Position numbers and translations under genes: made by a program
From: Candidatus Poribacteria bacterium
Lineage (GTDB): Bacteria; Poribacteria; WGA-4E; WGA-3G
Assembly (NCBI GenBank): GCA_022827225.1
Contig: JAJDTJ010000016.1
Coordinates: 1-64,000 of the forward strand
DNA: 64,000 nt
Direction of reading: 5' to 3'
Notes under the pieces: model-generated
Databases searched by the model: none
What the model was told of the DNA's origin: nothing
Seen by the model: the letters and a program-made list of their open reading frames with translations, nothing else
In this document: positions 14,995-22,997 of the stretch, piece by piece
Layout of the letters: every line of letters begins with the position of its first letter
Numbering within the stretch: position 1 is the first letter of the stretch

Positions 14995-15345
14995 ATGAAA
15001 TACAAAGAGTATAGCGCACATATTGCGTACAGTGAAGAGGATGGATGCTATGTCGGTCATATTGCAGGTATAACCGATATTATTGGGTTTCACGCGGACA
15101 CTGATTCTGAACTTCAAGCGGCTTTTGAAGAAGCTGTGGAAGATTATCTGGAAACGTGTCGGAAACTGAATAAGCCACCTCAAAAATCATATTCCGGAAA
15201 GTTGAGGTTGCGAATTCCGCCGGATATCCATGTAGCGATTGCAGAAGCTGCAGAAGCGAGTGGGAAAAGTCTTGATCAGTGGGCAACAGAGACTTTCACA
15301 CATGCGGTTTCTGTGCAATCAAAGACTCAGGATCCAGAGTCCTAA
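14995..15345 (+). CDS. HicB-family antitoxin
   Basis: The 116-residue protein has the degraded RNase-H-like HicB fold at its N-terminus (YSAHIAYSEEDGCYVGHIAG, then a helix with AFEEAVEDYLETC) and a ribbon-helix-helix DNA-binding C-terminus (KLRLRIPPDIHVAIAEAAEA, SLDQWATETF). HicB neutralises HicA and represses its own operon. It sits immediately behind the membrane-linked HicA gene, in the usual toxin-antitoxin order. Confidence 0.88.
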   Translation: MKYKEYSAHIAYSEEDGCYVGHIAGITDIIGFHADTDSELQAAFEEAVEDYLETCRKLNKPPQKSYSGKLRLRIPPDIHVAIAEAAEASGKSLDQWATETFTHAVSVQSKTQDPES

Positions 15346-15374
15346 TCCAAAAAATAGGAGTTGTAGGAAAAATC

Positions 15375-15743
15375 ATGCAAACAAACATATTCACTTTACC
15401 GGTCAGCCTTGAACAGGTTGCTGCTTTGATTAAACGGATGCATCCAGAAGACCGGCAGCGATTGCTGGCAATGGTACCGGAGTTGGCTGCTGAAGCGATC
15501 AAACAAGAAAAGTTGATTGACGAGGCGAATCGAACTGTTGAGCAACTCAAAGCGGAACTTCTTGCAGAACTCGGAGGAGAACCTTTATCTTCGGATGAAC
15601 CCTTTTTAGATGGACTCACGCTTGGGCAATATCTTGAGTTATCTGAAGCGGAGCGTGCAAAACTTTGGGACGAATGGGGTGAAATTGCCCTTGAAGACAT
15701 GGAAAAAGTAGAGGTTCACCCAAATGCGCTGCCTGCTCGATAA
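15375..15743 (+). CDS. small acidic protein of unknown function
   Basis: The 122-residue protein begins at MQTNIFTLPVSLEQV, with AGGAAAA just upstream. A longer frame from 15279 overlaps hicB and is rejected. The N-terminus (LPVSLEQVAALIKRMHPEDRQRLLAMVP) resembles short antitoxin-like proteins that are widespread in cyanobacteria and Poribacteria, in which a similar 'x-x-L-P-x-x-x-R-x-x-L' helix precedes a toxin gene. No toxin follows here. It is probably in one operon with hicAB, 29 bases upstream. I would not assign a function. Confidence 0.6.
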   Translation: MQTNIFTLPVSLEQVAALIKRMHPEDRQRLLAMVPELAAEAIKQEKLIDEANRTVEQLKAELLAELGGEPLSSDEPFLDGLTLGQYLELSEAERAKLWDEWGEIALEDMEKVEVHPNALPAR

Positions 15744-15815
15744 AGTTACAGCACGTCACATCAAGGTTTTTTCAGAACACTAATCTTGACAACAGAAAAA
15801 TAGCGGAGATAAAAC

Positions 15816-16151
15816 ATGAAATTCATAAGTTGGAAAAAAGGCGTTTTCTATCTGACGCTTGTCGTATCCACTGTATTCGGGGTTTTGATGGCGACGAAAA
15901 CCGCTTTCTATAAACATTTCTTTCAGCCAATGTCCGACAAAACACAAGATATTGCAAGGATACAGTATGAAATTCCGATTGCAACACAACTGGGATTTTT
16001 CGCGGAATTTCTGATTATGTTCGCTGTGCCATTCGGTCTGATTTGGCTTCTGTCCTTCGTTACAATGCGTATTTTTGTGCGGGGTTTCACGGCTTCTGAC
16101 TGGTCTCTATCCCTAACAAGGACGATGCGAACAAAGGACTCACGAAATTAA
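15816..16151 (+). CDS. small two-helix membrane protein
   Basis: The 111-residue protein has two hydrophobic segments (about 10-27 and 58-84) and the core pattern 'W-K-K-G-(V/I)-F-x-L-T-L-V-x-S-x-x-F-G', also found in the next gene. Family unrecognised. GGAG precedes the ATG by seven bases. The last 25 residues differ from the neighbouring paralogue. Confidence 0.6.
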   Translation: MKFISWKKGVFYLTLVVSTVFGVLMATKTAFYKHFFQPMSDKTQDIARIQYEIPIATQLGFFAEFLIMFAVPFGLIWLLSFVTMRIFVRGFTASDWSLSLTRTMRTKDSRN

Positions 16152-16201
16152 GAACGAGCAACTGATTTAGTGAAAAAATTGTTTGTGGGAAGGTGTTTGT
16201 T

Positions 16202-16561
16202 ATGGATTCACTTTTGGGTGTACTTGCAGTTGCAATTTTGGTGTTTTGTCTCCTTGTGGTGGTTATGGCTGCGCTGCGTCCGTCCCTTTCTATTTCTATC
16301 ATCCGAGGGTTTAGGAGTAAGGATGCTGAATCTGACGATGAGATGGAAGAAGAAATTAAGTCCATCAATTGGAAAAAAGGAATTTTCAGACTAACACTCG
16401 TTTTTTCTGTTCTATTCGGATTTTTTTCTGGAATAATCAGTGCAAATATCCATGATTCCGGCGGTGCTTTTTTAGAAGCGTTTTTCATGTTTTTTGCGTT
16501 GACTTGGATAATTTACTTCGCTACAGGTTTTGTCATCAGAGGTTTCGCAAATAAAAAATAG
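16202..16561 (+). CDS. small three-helix membrane protein, paralogue of the preceding one
   Basis: The 119-residue protein has an N-terminal helix (about 4-25), a charged linker (KDAESDDEMEEE) and a C-terminal region (INWKKGIFRLTLVFSVLFG to FVIRGF) clearly related to the gene at 15816. The start at 16202 is chosen because GGAAGG lies nine bases upstream. A GTG nine bases earlier overlaps that site. Function unknown. Confidence 0.6.
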   Translation: MDSLLGVLAVAILVFCLLVVVMAALRPSLSISIIRGFRSKDAESDDEMEEEIKSINWKKGIFRLTLVFSVLFGFFSGIISANIHDSGGAFLEAFFMFFALTWIIYFATGFVIRGFANKK

Positions 16562-16625
16562 TGCTAAACCGATGTGAGAAACCCAGTTAAACACAGACTA
16601 TCTGAAGGAATAGGAGGTTTTAGGT

Positions 16626-18065
16626 ATGGCTATAGATATTCGCGAAAAAACCAATCTTCGTCTTACGAGACGCACGTTTTTAGGGAAAACAGTACGGAGT
16701 GTCGGATCGCTTGCACTCGCATCTTTACTGACACCCTCAATTATCAATGCTGCACCAGAGATTCAGAGATGGCCCGGGATTATTACTGAACCCCATGTGC
16801 CACCCAAGGCAAAAACCATTATCCATCTCTGTATGGCGGGCGGTCCTTCGCATTTGGAGACTTTAGACTACAAACCGAAACTTGCAGAACTCCACGGGCA
16901 ACCGATGCCGAAGTCTTTCACCGAGGGACAACCGATTGCACAACTCCAAGGCCAAGCCAATAGACTCAAATGCTTAGGGCCCACACACGAATTTCAGAAA
17001 TTCGGAGAATCTGGACAGGAGATGAGCACTGCGTTCCCGCATATCGCAAGTCTCGCAGACGATATCTGTATCGTGCGCTCCCTGAAGACTGAGCAGATTA
17101 ATCACGATCCGGCACACACCTTCATGAACACCGGTACTGCGATCGCTGGTAGACCGAGCATGGGCTCGTGGCTGCTCTACGGACTCGGGAGTGAAAACGA
17201 AAATCTACCGGGTTATGTTGTTCTGATATCTTCTGGTGGCGGTCAAGACCAACCGATTGCCACGCGGCAGTGGCATAGCGGATTCCTTCCGGGTCAGTTT
17301 CAAGGCGTACAGTTCCACTCAACAGGCGACCCTGTTCACTATGTTGCCAATCCTGGCGGTGTGGACACAGAACAGCAGCGCGACGTTGTAGATGCCGTGC
17401 AAGCGTTGAACGGTATCCTTGACGAGACGGTAGACGATCCGACAATCGCAACGCGTATCAGTCAGTACGAAATGGCATTCCGAATGCAGACGAGTGTCCC
17501 CGAATTAACCGACATCTCTAAAGAGCCTCAGCATGTGCTTGATATGTACGGTGCGAAACCGGGTGACGGCTCCTATGCCTCGAACTGTCTGCTTGCAAGG
17601 CGGTTAGCAGAACGCGGTGTCCGGTTTATCCAACTCTACCATCGCGGTTGGGACCATCACGGCGGTATTGAGAATGCTATTAAGACGACCTCTGGCTATG
17701 TCGATAAGGCGACCGCTGCGCTCGTTAATGACCTCAAACAGCGCGGTATGTTGGACGATACGTTAGTGATTTGGGGGGGCGAGTTCGGACGGACACCGAT
17801 GGCACAAGGCACCGGACGCGACCATCATATTCAAGGGTTCTCGATGTGGATGGCAGGTGGCGGAATCAAAGGCGGTATCAGTTACGGGAACACCGACGAA
17901 TTAGGCTACAACGCCGTTGAAAATATCGTGCATGTCCACGACTTCCACGCCACGATGCTACACCTCTTCGGGATTAACCACGAAAAACTCGTCTACCGCT
18001 TCCAAGGTCGGGATTTCCGTCTCACAGATGTCCACGGGCACGTCGTCCAAGATATCCTTGCTTAA
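16626..18065 (+). CDS. DUF1501 Tat-exported protein (sulfatase/phosphatase-superfamily fold)
   Basis: The 479-residue protein begins with a twin-arginine signal (LTRRTFLGK, residues 13-21) and a hydrophobic stretch ending near AAPE. The mature part carries the DUF1501 hallmarks: HLCMAGGPSHLETLDYKPKL, the NHDPAHTFMNTG segment, GWDHHGG, LVIWGGEFGRTP, GRDHHIQGFSMWMAGGGIKG and a final HDFHATMLHLFGI. DUF1501 is related to alkaline-phosphatase/sulfatase enzymes and pairs with PSD1 cytochrome proteins such as that at 11241. AGGAGG precedes the ATG. Confidence 0.9.
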   Translation: MAIDIREKTNLRLTRRTFLGKTVRSVGSLALASLLTPSIINAAPEIQRWPGIITEPHVPPKAKTIIHLCMAGGPSHLETLDYKPKLAELHGQPMPKSFTEGQPIAQLQGQANRLKCLGPTHEFQKFGESGQEMSTAFPHIASLADDICIVRSLKTEQINHDPAHTFMNTGTAIAGRPSMGSWLLYGLGSENENLPGYVVLISSGGGQDQPIATRQWHSGFLPGQFQGVQFHSTGDPVHYVANPGGVDTEQQRDVVDAVQALNGILDETVDDPTIATRISQYEMAFRMQTSVPELTDISKEPQHVLDMYGAKPGDGSYASNCLLARRLAERGVRFIQLYHRGWDHHGGIENAIKTTSGYVDKATAALVNDLKQRGMLDDTLVIWGGEFGRTPMAQGTGRDHHIQGFSMWMAGGGIKGGISYGNTDELGYNAVENIVHVHDFHATMLHLFGINHEKLVYRFQGRDFRLTDVHGHVVQDILA

Positions 18066-18103
18066 AAGTAGCAGGCGCGCTATAGAAATTGAGAGGCTGC
18101 AAA

Positions 18104-19393
18104 GTGACCTATAAGAAAAAAGTGAACCGGATTTTAGTTTATATCTTCATCCTATCGGTGCTAACGATCCCTGTCTTCAGTCAGGATTTTCCTGTAGCGG
18201 AACCTGAAGCAGTTGGACTCTCTACCGAAAGACTCTCAAGAATCGATAGGGTCATGGAAACGCACATCGCTGAACAGAAAATCGCTGGCGGTGTTATACT
18301 GATTGCGAGGCACGGAAAGATCGCGTATCTCAGTGCTCACGGTATGATGGATGTTGAAGCAGAAAAGCCGATGGCACCCGATACCATGTTCCGTATCGCG
18401 TCAATGACCAAGCAGATTACGAGTGTCGCTGTAATGATGCTTTATGAGGAAGGGCATTTTCGCTTACATGAACCGGTCTCAAAGTTCATTCCGGCTTTCA
18501 AGGAGATGCTTGTACTGCCACCCGAAGATACCGAAGATTCGGCAGCACCTGTCCGTGCTACACGGCAGATTACCATCTGGAATCTGCTCACCCACACGTC
18601 TGGTCTAACGTATCACTGGAATGAGCGACTCGGTCCGCAATACAACGATGCGGGTATCACCCACGGGCTTCTGCAAGATGAGAGTACGCTGGCAGAGAAA
18701 ATGAAAGTGTTGGCGACGATCCCATTGTTGCATCAACCGGGTGAAAGCGTTGAATACGGTCTATCTATAGATGTACTCGGTTATCTCGTCGAGGTCGTAT
18801 CAGGGATGCCACTCGATCAGTTTTTCGCTGAGCGTATTTTCAAACGGCTCGGTATGACAGACACACATTTCTTCATTCCAGAAGCGAAACGTGAACGGCT
18901 TGCAACGGTATATGAGCGAACCGGAGACGGTCCGATCATGCGCAAATCCAAAGAGCCGACAGTGAACGGTTCACTGATCTATTCAACGGACTACCCATAT
19001 AACGGTCCACAAACTTATTTCTCGGGTGGTGCAGGGTTAGTCTCTACTGCCTCTGATTATGCCCGTTTTGCACAGATGATGCTCAACAACGGAGAATTTG
19101 ACGGTATCCGATTATTGAGTCGGAAAACTGTTGCCTTGATGACGACGCATCAGCTTGCTGATATGGGTGTCGATTTCGGATTCGGGCTCGGTTTCAGCAT
19201 CGTCCTTGACGCATCAGACCTTAGAGAGATCGGTTCCGTTGGTGCGTATAGCGGCGGCGGGTTCTTCTTTACCAGTTTCTTTATCGACCCTCAAGAACAG
19301 ATGCTCGGTATCTTTATGTCTCAATTGCATCCGGGCGGTAGTGATCTCGCGGAGAGAATTCGTATTCTTAGTTACCAAGCGATCACCGATTAA
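18104..19393 (+). CDS. serine hydrolase, class C beta-lactamase family
   Basis: The 429-residue protein starts at GTG after GAGAGG, then has a hydrophobic signal segment (about 9-26). The nucleophile motif is S100-M-T-K103, with the typical 'F-R-I-A-S-M-T-K' context. The HTSGL motif follows near residue 165, and a Y-G-L segment stands where the catalytic tyrosine is expected. The C-terminal GGAGLVSTASDYARF is usual for the esterase/beta-lactamase C group (PF00144). Most environmental members are esterases or D-aminopeptidase-like enzymes, not antibiotic-resistance lactamases. Confidence 0.87.
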   Translation: MTYKKKVNRILVYIFILSVLTIPVFSQDFPVAEPEAVGLSTERLSRIDRVMETHIAEQKIAGGVILIARHGKIAYLSAHGMMDVEAEKPMAPDTMFRIASMTKQITSVAVMMLYEEGHFRLHEPVSKFIPAFKEMLVLPPEDTEDSAAPVRATRQITIWNLLTHTSGLTYHWNERLGPQYNDAGITHGLLQDESTLAEKMKVLATIPLLHQPGESVEYGLSIDVLGYLVEVVSGMPLDQFFAERIFKRLGMTDTHFFIPEAKRERLATVYERTGDGPIMRKSKEPTVNGSLIYSTDYPYNGPQTYFSGGAGLVSTASDYARFAQMMLNNGEFDGIRLLSRKTVALMTTHQLADMGVDFGFGLGFSIVLDASDLREIGSVGAYSGGGFFFTSFFIDPQEQMLGIFMSQLHPGGSDLAERIRILSYQAITD

Positions 19394-19452
19394 AATTGAA
19401 CATCCAACAGAACGGACGCAAAATCCATTCGTAGAGGAAGGAATTAAAAAAT

Positions 19453-20484
19453 ATGCCAAGAGAACTTATTGCACCTGCCCAAGAACAGGTCGCGTTCCGA
19501 GAATATGAGAGTCCACCCTTGCAAGCCGACCAAATCCGTGTCAAGAGCCGGTTCGGTGCCGCCAAACACGGTTCAGAGATGGCATCGTATAAAGGGTATG
19601 CCGGTCCGCGCGGCGGCTACGATGGCGAATATAAGATATTTCGAGCGAACAACGCTGGGATGGTACACTATCCATCAGGACTTGGGAACATGTGTGTCGG
19701 CGAGGTAACTGAGATCGGTTCGGACGTTACCGAATTTGAGATTGGAGAGCAGGTCTTTCGACACAGTTCTTTCCGCGAGGAAAATGTCTGGCACGCAGCA
19801 GGGACCCGAAAACTTCCTGACGGCGTGCCGTGGCAGGCAGCCGTCTGTCTCGACCCAACAGATTTCGCCTTGGGGGCGGTGCGCGATGGTAATGTCCGTA
19901 TTGGTGATGCAGTGGCAGTCTTTGGACTCGGTGGTATCGGGTTGATGGCACTCCAGCTCGCAAAGTTGGCGGGCGCCTATCCTGTCATTGGTGTTGATCC
20001 GCTTGAATTGCGCCGCAATGTGGCACTTGAATGTGGTGCAGATGCCGTCATTGATCCTGTAACAGAGGACGCAGGTTTGGAAATTAAAAAGGCGACCAAC
20101 AAGCGTGGGGCAGATGTCTGTATTGAATATAGCGGTCATCATACGGCACTACAAGCGGCGATCCGTGGCGTGACGTATTTAGGAACGGTTGTCGCTGGCG
20201 CGTGGCCCGGCATCTATCCCGCTGGGTTGGACCTCGGTGCCGAAGCTCATTTCAATCGACCGACGATTATCTTCTCACGCGCTTGTAGCGAACCGAACCC
20301 CGAATATCCGAATTGGAATGAAGGCAGACTCTTTGAAATCAGTCTGCGGCTCCTTTATAATGGCAGCCTGAAGTCTGAACCTGTTATTTATCCTGTTGTC
20401 GATTTTGATGATCTCTTGGTTGAGTACCCAAAGATCGCAACACACCCGGGTGAGAATGTAAAGTTAGGCGTTCGATTTGCATAA
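19453..20484 (+). CDS. zinc-type alcohol dehydrogenase family (MDR) oxidoreductase
   Basis: The 343-residue protein has a GroES-like N-terminal half (PLQADQIRVKSRFGAAKHGSE, MCVGEVTEIG) and a Rossmann half with the NAD(P) loop G-L-G-G-I-G near residues 158-163, followed by an acidic residue (GVDPLE), suggesting NAD preference. The usual catalytic-zinc cysteine is not evident, so it may resemble zinc-independent or inositol-type dehydrogenases. Substrate unknown. GAGGAAGG lies before the ATG. Confidence 0.82.
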   Translation: MPRELIAPAQEQVAFREYESPPLQADQIRVKSRFGAAKHGSEMASYKGYAGPRGGYDGEYKIFRANNAGMVHYPSGLGNMCVGEVTEIGSDVTEFEIGEQVFRHSSFREENVWHAAGTRKLPDGVPWQAAVCLDPTDFALGAVRDGNVRIGDAVAVFGLGGIGLMALQLAKLAGAYPVIGVDPLELRRNVALECGADAVIDPVTEDAGLEIKKATNKRGADVCIEYSGHHTALQAAIRGVTYLGTVVAGAWPGIYPAGLDLGAEAHFNRPTIIFSRACSEPNPEYPNWNEGRLFEISLRLLYNGSLKSEPVIYPVVDFDDLLVEYPKIATHPGENVKLGVRFA

Positions 20485-20506
20485 CCCTTATTTTCAGAGA
20501 AGAATC

Positions 20507-20555
20507 CTCCTTGACACGATACGACCTAATTTTTCAAGGTGGTTGTGTCAAGGAG
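20507..20555. repeat. 11-bp inverted repeat between genes
   Basis: CTCCTTGACAC (20507-20517) and GTGTCAAGGAG (20545-20555) are perfect inverted arms with a 27-base loop. It may be a terminator-like structure for the dehydrogenase gene or an operator for the next gene. Confidence 0.5.
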
Positions 20556-20596
20556 AGATTCCGCATACCGAAATAAGCTTGGAGAAGAAGATAGCC

Positions 20597-21541
20597 ATGA
20601 CTGCTGGAATCATGCTGGCTTTACTAAGCCTGGCATCATCCCAAATTACTGGTGACACCGCAATGGAAAGCGTTGAAGTAACGCCGAAAGTTGAAATCGT
20701 AGAGATACCGAGCGAATTTTCTGTTTTTAGACAAGTCGGTTGCGACAGATATGTCAATGTTTTCGGCGTTCACATCTTCGCAAGCCCAACGACTCCTGAA
20801 GATAAACTCTCTCACGCTGCAGGCGTTTTGGCACAATACTTTGATAACAACGAAGACGGTGTTCCTGACAACATGCTGGTGCTCAGTCATCTGGTGAGCC
20901 GAAGCGTCTTCATCATTATGCCGGGAACAGAGGCGGAGATGGAAGCGTTGGAAATGGATGTGATAGCAGACGCAGGCTATCGGTTCGGTCAAGACCTATA
21001 TGGTGAAGAGACCAAGCCAGATTTCCTTGTTGACGGCAAAATCAACGCGCCCGATGGTCACTACTACGACGGAGCATTAGAGGAAATTCTGCATTCCATT
21101 ACACAACATGGTTATGCGAATGCTTACCCCGAAGTGTTCGGGGAGAAGCGGGGGGCCGTCTTAGCGAAGTGCATGGATACCGCCCGGGGCGGATATTTCG
21201 AGAAAGTGCCGAAAGGCGGGCCCAAGAGCGGATATCCGGCAGAAGCTTGGTACCACTATACAGATGAAACTTGTGACTATAGTTGTATGGTTACGGAGTA
21301 TATCTACTGGGCTTTGACATCAATATTGGGAACACAAGACTTTCCAGGGCGACACGAGGCACTCGAAGTCGAATGGGAATTGAATACCAGAGAACTCGTT
21401 AAAACTGGGGATGCTGCAGTCTATAAACTTCTAACAGACCCTCAATACAAATTCCCGATCAAAGCACCAGATGGAAACTACAAACCATCGGCATTTCCTG
21501 TTACAGTTGTTCCTATCATCGCCATCACAGATGAAGATTAA
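20597..21541 (+). CDS. putative exported protein of unknown function
   Basis: The 314-residue protein starts at MTAGIMLALLSLASS, after GGAGAAG. A longer frame beginning inside the previous gene is rejected. The first 25 residues look like a weak signal peptide. It contains one calcium-loop-like stretch (DNNEDGVPDN) and a helix ALEEILHSITQHGYANAYPE that faintly resembles a metal-site helix but is not a canonical HExxH. There are four clustered C-terminal cysteines/tyrosines (DETCDYSCMVTEY). Family not recognised. It converges with the oxidoreductase gene 20 bases downstream. Confidence 0.6.
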   Translation: MTAGIMLALLSLASSQITGDTAMESVEVTPKVEIVEIPSEFSVFRQVGCDRYVNVFGVHIFASPTTPEDKLSHAAGVLAQYFDNNEDGVPDNMLVLSHLVSRSVFIIMPGTEAEMEALEMDVIADAGYRFGQDLYGEETKPDFLVDGKINAPDGHYYDGALEEILHSITQHGYANAYPEVFGEKRGAVLAKCMDTARGGYFEKVPKGGPKSGYPAEAWYHYTDETCDYSCMVTEYIYWALTSILGTQDFPGRHEALEVEWELNTRELVKTGDAAVYKLLTDPQYKFPIKAPDGNYKPSAFPVTVVPIIAITDED

Positions 21542-21560
21542 TGACGGTAGCAGAGATATA

Positions 21561-22550
21561 TTATCGTAGCCCTGCTGCCCGCAGCACGGTTTCCTGAACC
21601 GTAAACTCGTGGTCGAGGGAGCGATCAGGGGATTTCTCGCCCCGAATATCCGCGACAAAGGCTCGAAGGCTTTCGACGTAACGCGGACGTGGTTCAACAG
21701 GCACTGTCTGCCAACCTTTTACATACCCATCGCGTTCCTCGTCAAGACACAGCCGCAACGCTGGCGGTTCAAGCGGTTCAAGAATTGCGCTCCCGCGTGT
21801 CCCGTAAACTTCCAATCGCCTCGATTTACCTGAATCAACTTCCAACGCCGTTGACTCAAGAATCGCTAATGCTTTTGGGTATTCAAACACAGCCGCGGTG
21901 TTGTTCCGATACCACGGCACATCGTGTCCATCATGTCTTGAAAAGGGTGTTACCCGTGTTGGTCGCCCCAACAATGCAACGATAATATCGGTGAGATGAC
22001 AGGCGAGGATAAACATAATGCCGCCGGAGTGTTCACCGAGTGAATCCCAGCGTTGCCAATGGCTTTCATTTGAAAGTCCTGATGAGATTCTTGCCCGAAC
22101 AGAAAAAACATCACCGAATTTGCCGGAGTTTGCCCAATCGAGGATAAATTGGAAGCCAGCATTGTATCGGAACATATAACCGAGTTGAACGAGCAGATTT
22201 TTATCACGGGCGATGTCCAAAACCTCTCGAAAGGTGTCAAGGTTATCACCTGCAGGTTTATCGAACCAAACGTGCTTGCCGTGTTCAAGGATCTCCCGGG
22301 CAAAGGTGAGATTCTGCGACACACGTCCCTGCGCTGCAATCCCGACGATTGTCTCATCTTCGAGTATCTCTTCTTTAGATGCAAACCAGTGAACGCCGTC
22401 ATAGACCGAGTTTTGACCAAGGGTCTCCCGCACCTCTAATGATGGTTCAAAAACACCGGCGAACTCAATGTCGTCGCTCTCTTTCATCACGCGGGCTTTT
22501 CCTCCAGCGTGGTCGTGCGAAATACCGTATTGTGCAAGCCGCATTTTCAT
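21561..22550 (-). CDS. Gfo/Idh/MocA-family NAD(P)-dependent oxidoreductase
   Basis: The 329-residue protein has an N-terminal Rossmann domain (MRLAQYGISHDHAGGKA), the family motif in the form H-V-W-F-D-K-P-A-G (residues 92-100, EKP in most members) and the C-terminal beta-sheet substrate domain. A histidine in GIMFILACHLTDI stands where the catalytic H-x-x-D/H is expected. Substrates of this family are mostly sugars or inositols. AGGAG lies seven bases before the ATG. Start could also be the second methionine. Confidence 0.85.
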   Translation of the reverse strand: MKMRLAQYGISHDHAGGKARVMKESDDIEFAGVFEPSLEVRETLGQNSVYDGVHWFASKEEILEDETIVGIAAQGRVSQNLTFAREILEHGKHVWFDKPAGDNLDTFREVLDIARDKNLLVQLGYMFRYNAGFQFILDWANSGKFGDVFSVRARISSGLSNESHWQRWDSLGEHSGGIMFILACHLTDIIVALLGRPTRVTPFSRHDGHDVPWYRNNTAAVFEYPKALAILESTALEVDSGKSRRLEVYGTRGSAILEPLEPPALRLCLDEERDGYVKGWQTVPVEPRPRYVESLRAFVADIRGEKSPDRSLDHEFTVQETVLRAAGLR

Positions 22551-22607
22551 TCTTTTTCTCCTGTTTGAAACCTGTGATTCCTAAAAATATCTGGTAAAGT
22601 TTAATAT

Positions 22608-22624
22608 GATTCTATCATAGAATC
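22608..22624. promoter_or_regulatory. small palindrome in a divergent promoter region
   Basis: GATTCTA-TCA-TAGAATC is a perfect 7-bp inverted repeat in the 134-base gap between the divergent oxidoreductase and glutaredoxin-like genes, a plausible repressor site. TGcTAAAAT at 22669-22677 looks like an extended -10 for the plus-strand gene, leaving almost no leader. Confidence 0.35.
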
Positions 22625-22684
22625 CACATTGGGTCATTTAAAAAATGCGTGCGATTTTTAGCGACCTGTGCTAAAATCTAAGGT

Positions 22685-22966
22685 ATGGATTTCCCAATTC
22701 AACTTCAATTCTACACAAAACCGGATTGCCCGCTCTGTGACGAGGCGAAGGTCGTGCTGCAAAGTATCGGAGTGAAGACATCTGTTGCAGTAGAGGAAAT
22801 TGACATCACGAAGAATCTGGGGTTATTCACAAAATATAAGCATCTGATTCCTGTGCTTGAGTTGGATGGACAGCAGCTCTTTGTGCATCGTATTGTTCGG
22901 AGAAAATTGATGTGGCACTTGCGATGGTACAGGTTTCGGAGGTTTTTGGCGAAGTTTTCGGACTAA
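22685..22966 (+). CDS. glutaredoxin-like protein (DUF836/thioredoxin fold)
   Basis: The 93-residue protein has the redox motif C15-P-L-C18 in the context FYTKPDCPLCDEAK, typical of the small DUF836 glutaredoxin-like group. It has no signal peptide and is cytoplasmic. The arginine-rich tail (RRKLMWHLRWYRFRRF) is unusual for the family. AAGG is close before the ATG. Both active-site residues are encoded as cysteine, unlike the two thioredoxins at 4.7-6.7 kb. Confidence 0.78.
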   Translation: MDFPIQLQFYTKPDCPLCDEAKVVLQSIGVKTSVAVEEIDITKNLGLFTKYKHLIPVLELDGQQLFVHRIVRRKLMWHLRWYRFRRFLAKFSD

Positions 22967-22997
22967 ACTTGCTATAAAAAAGAACGAGGAGACAAGT

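Noticed and set aside
18089..18103. TTG start for the class C-type serine hydrolase
   Set aside because: The GAGAGG ribosome-binding site lies after that TTG and just before the GTG at 18104.
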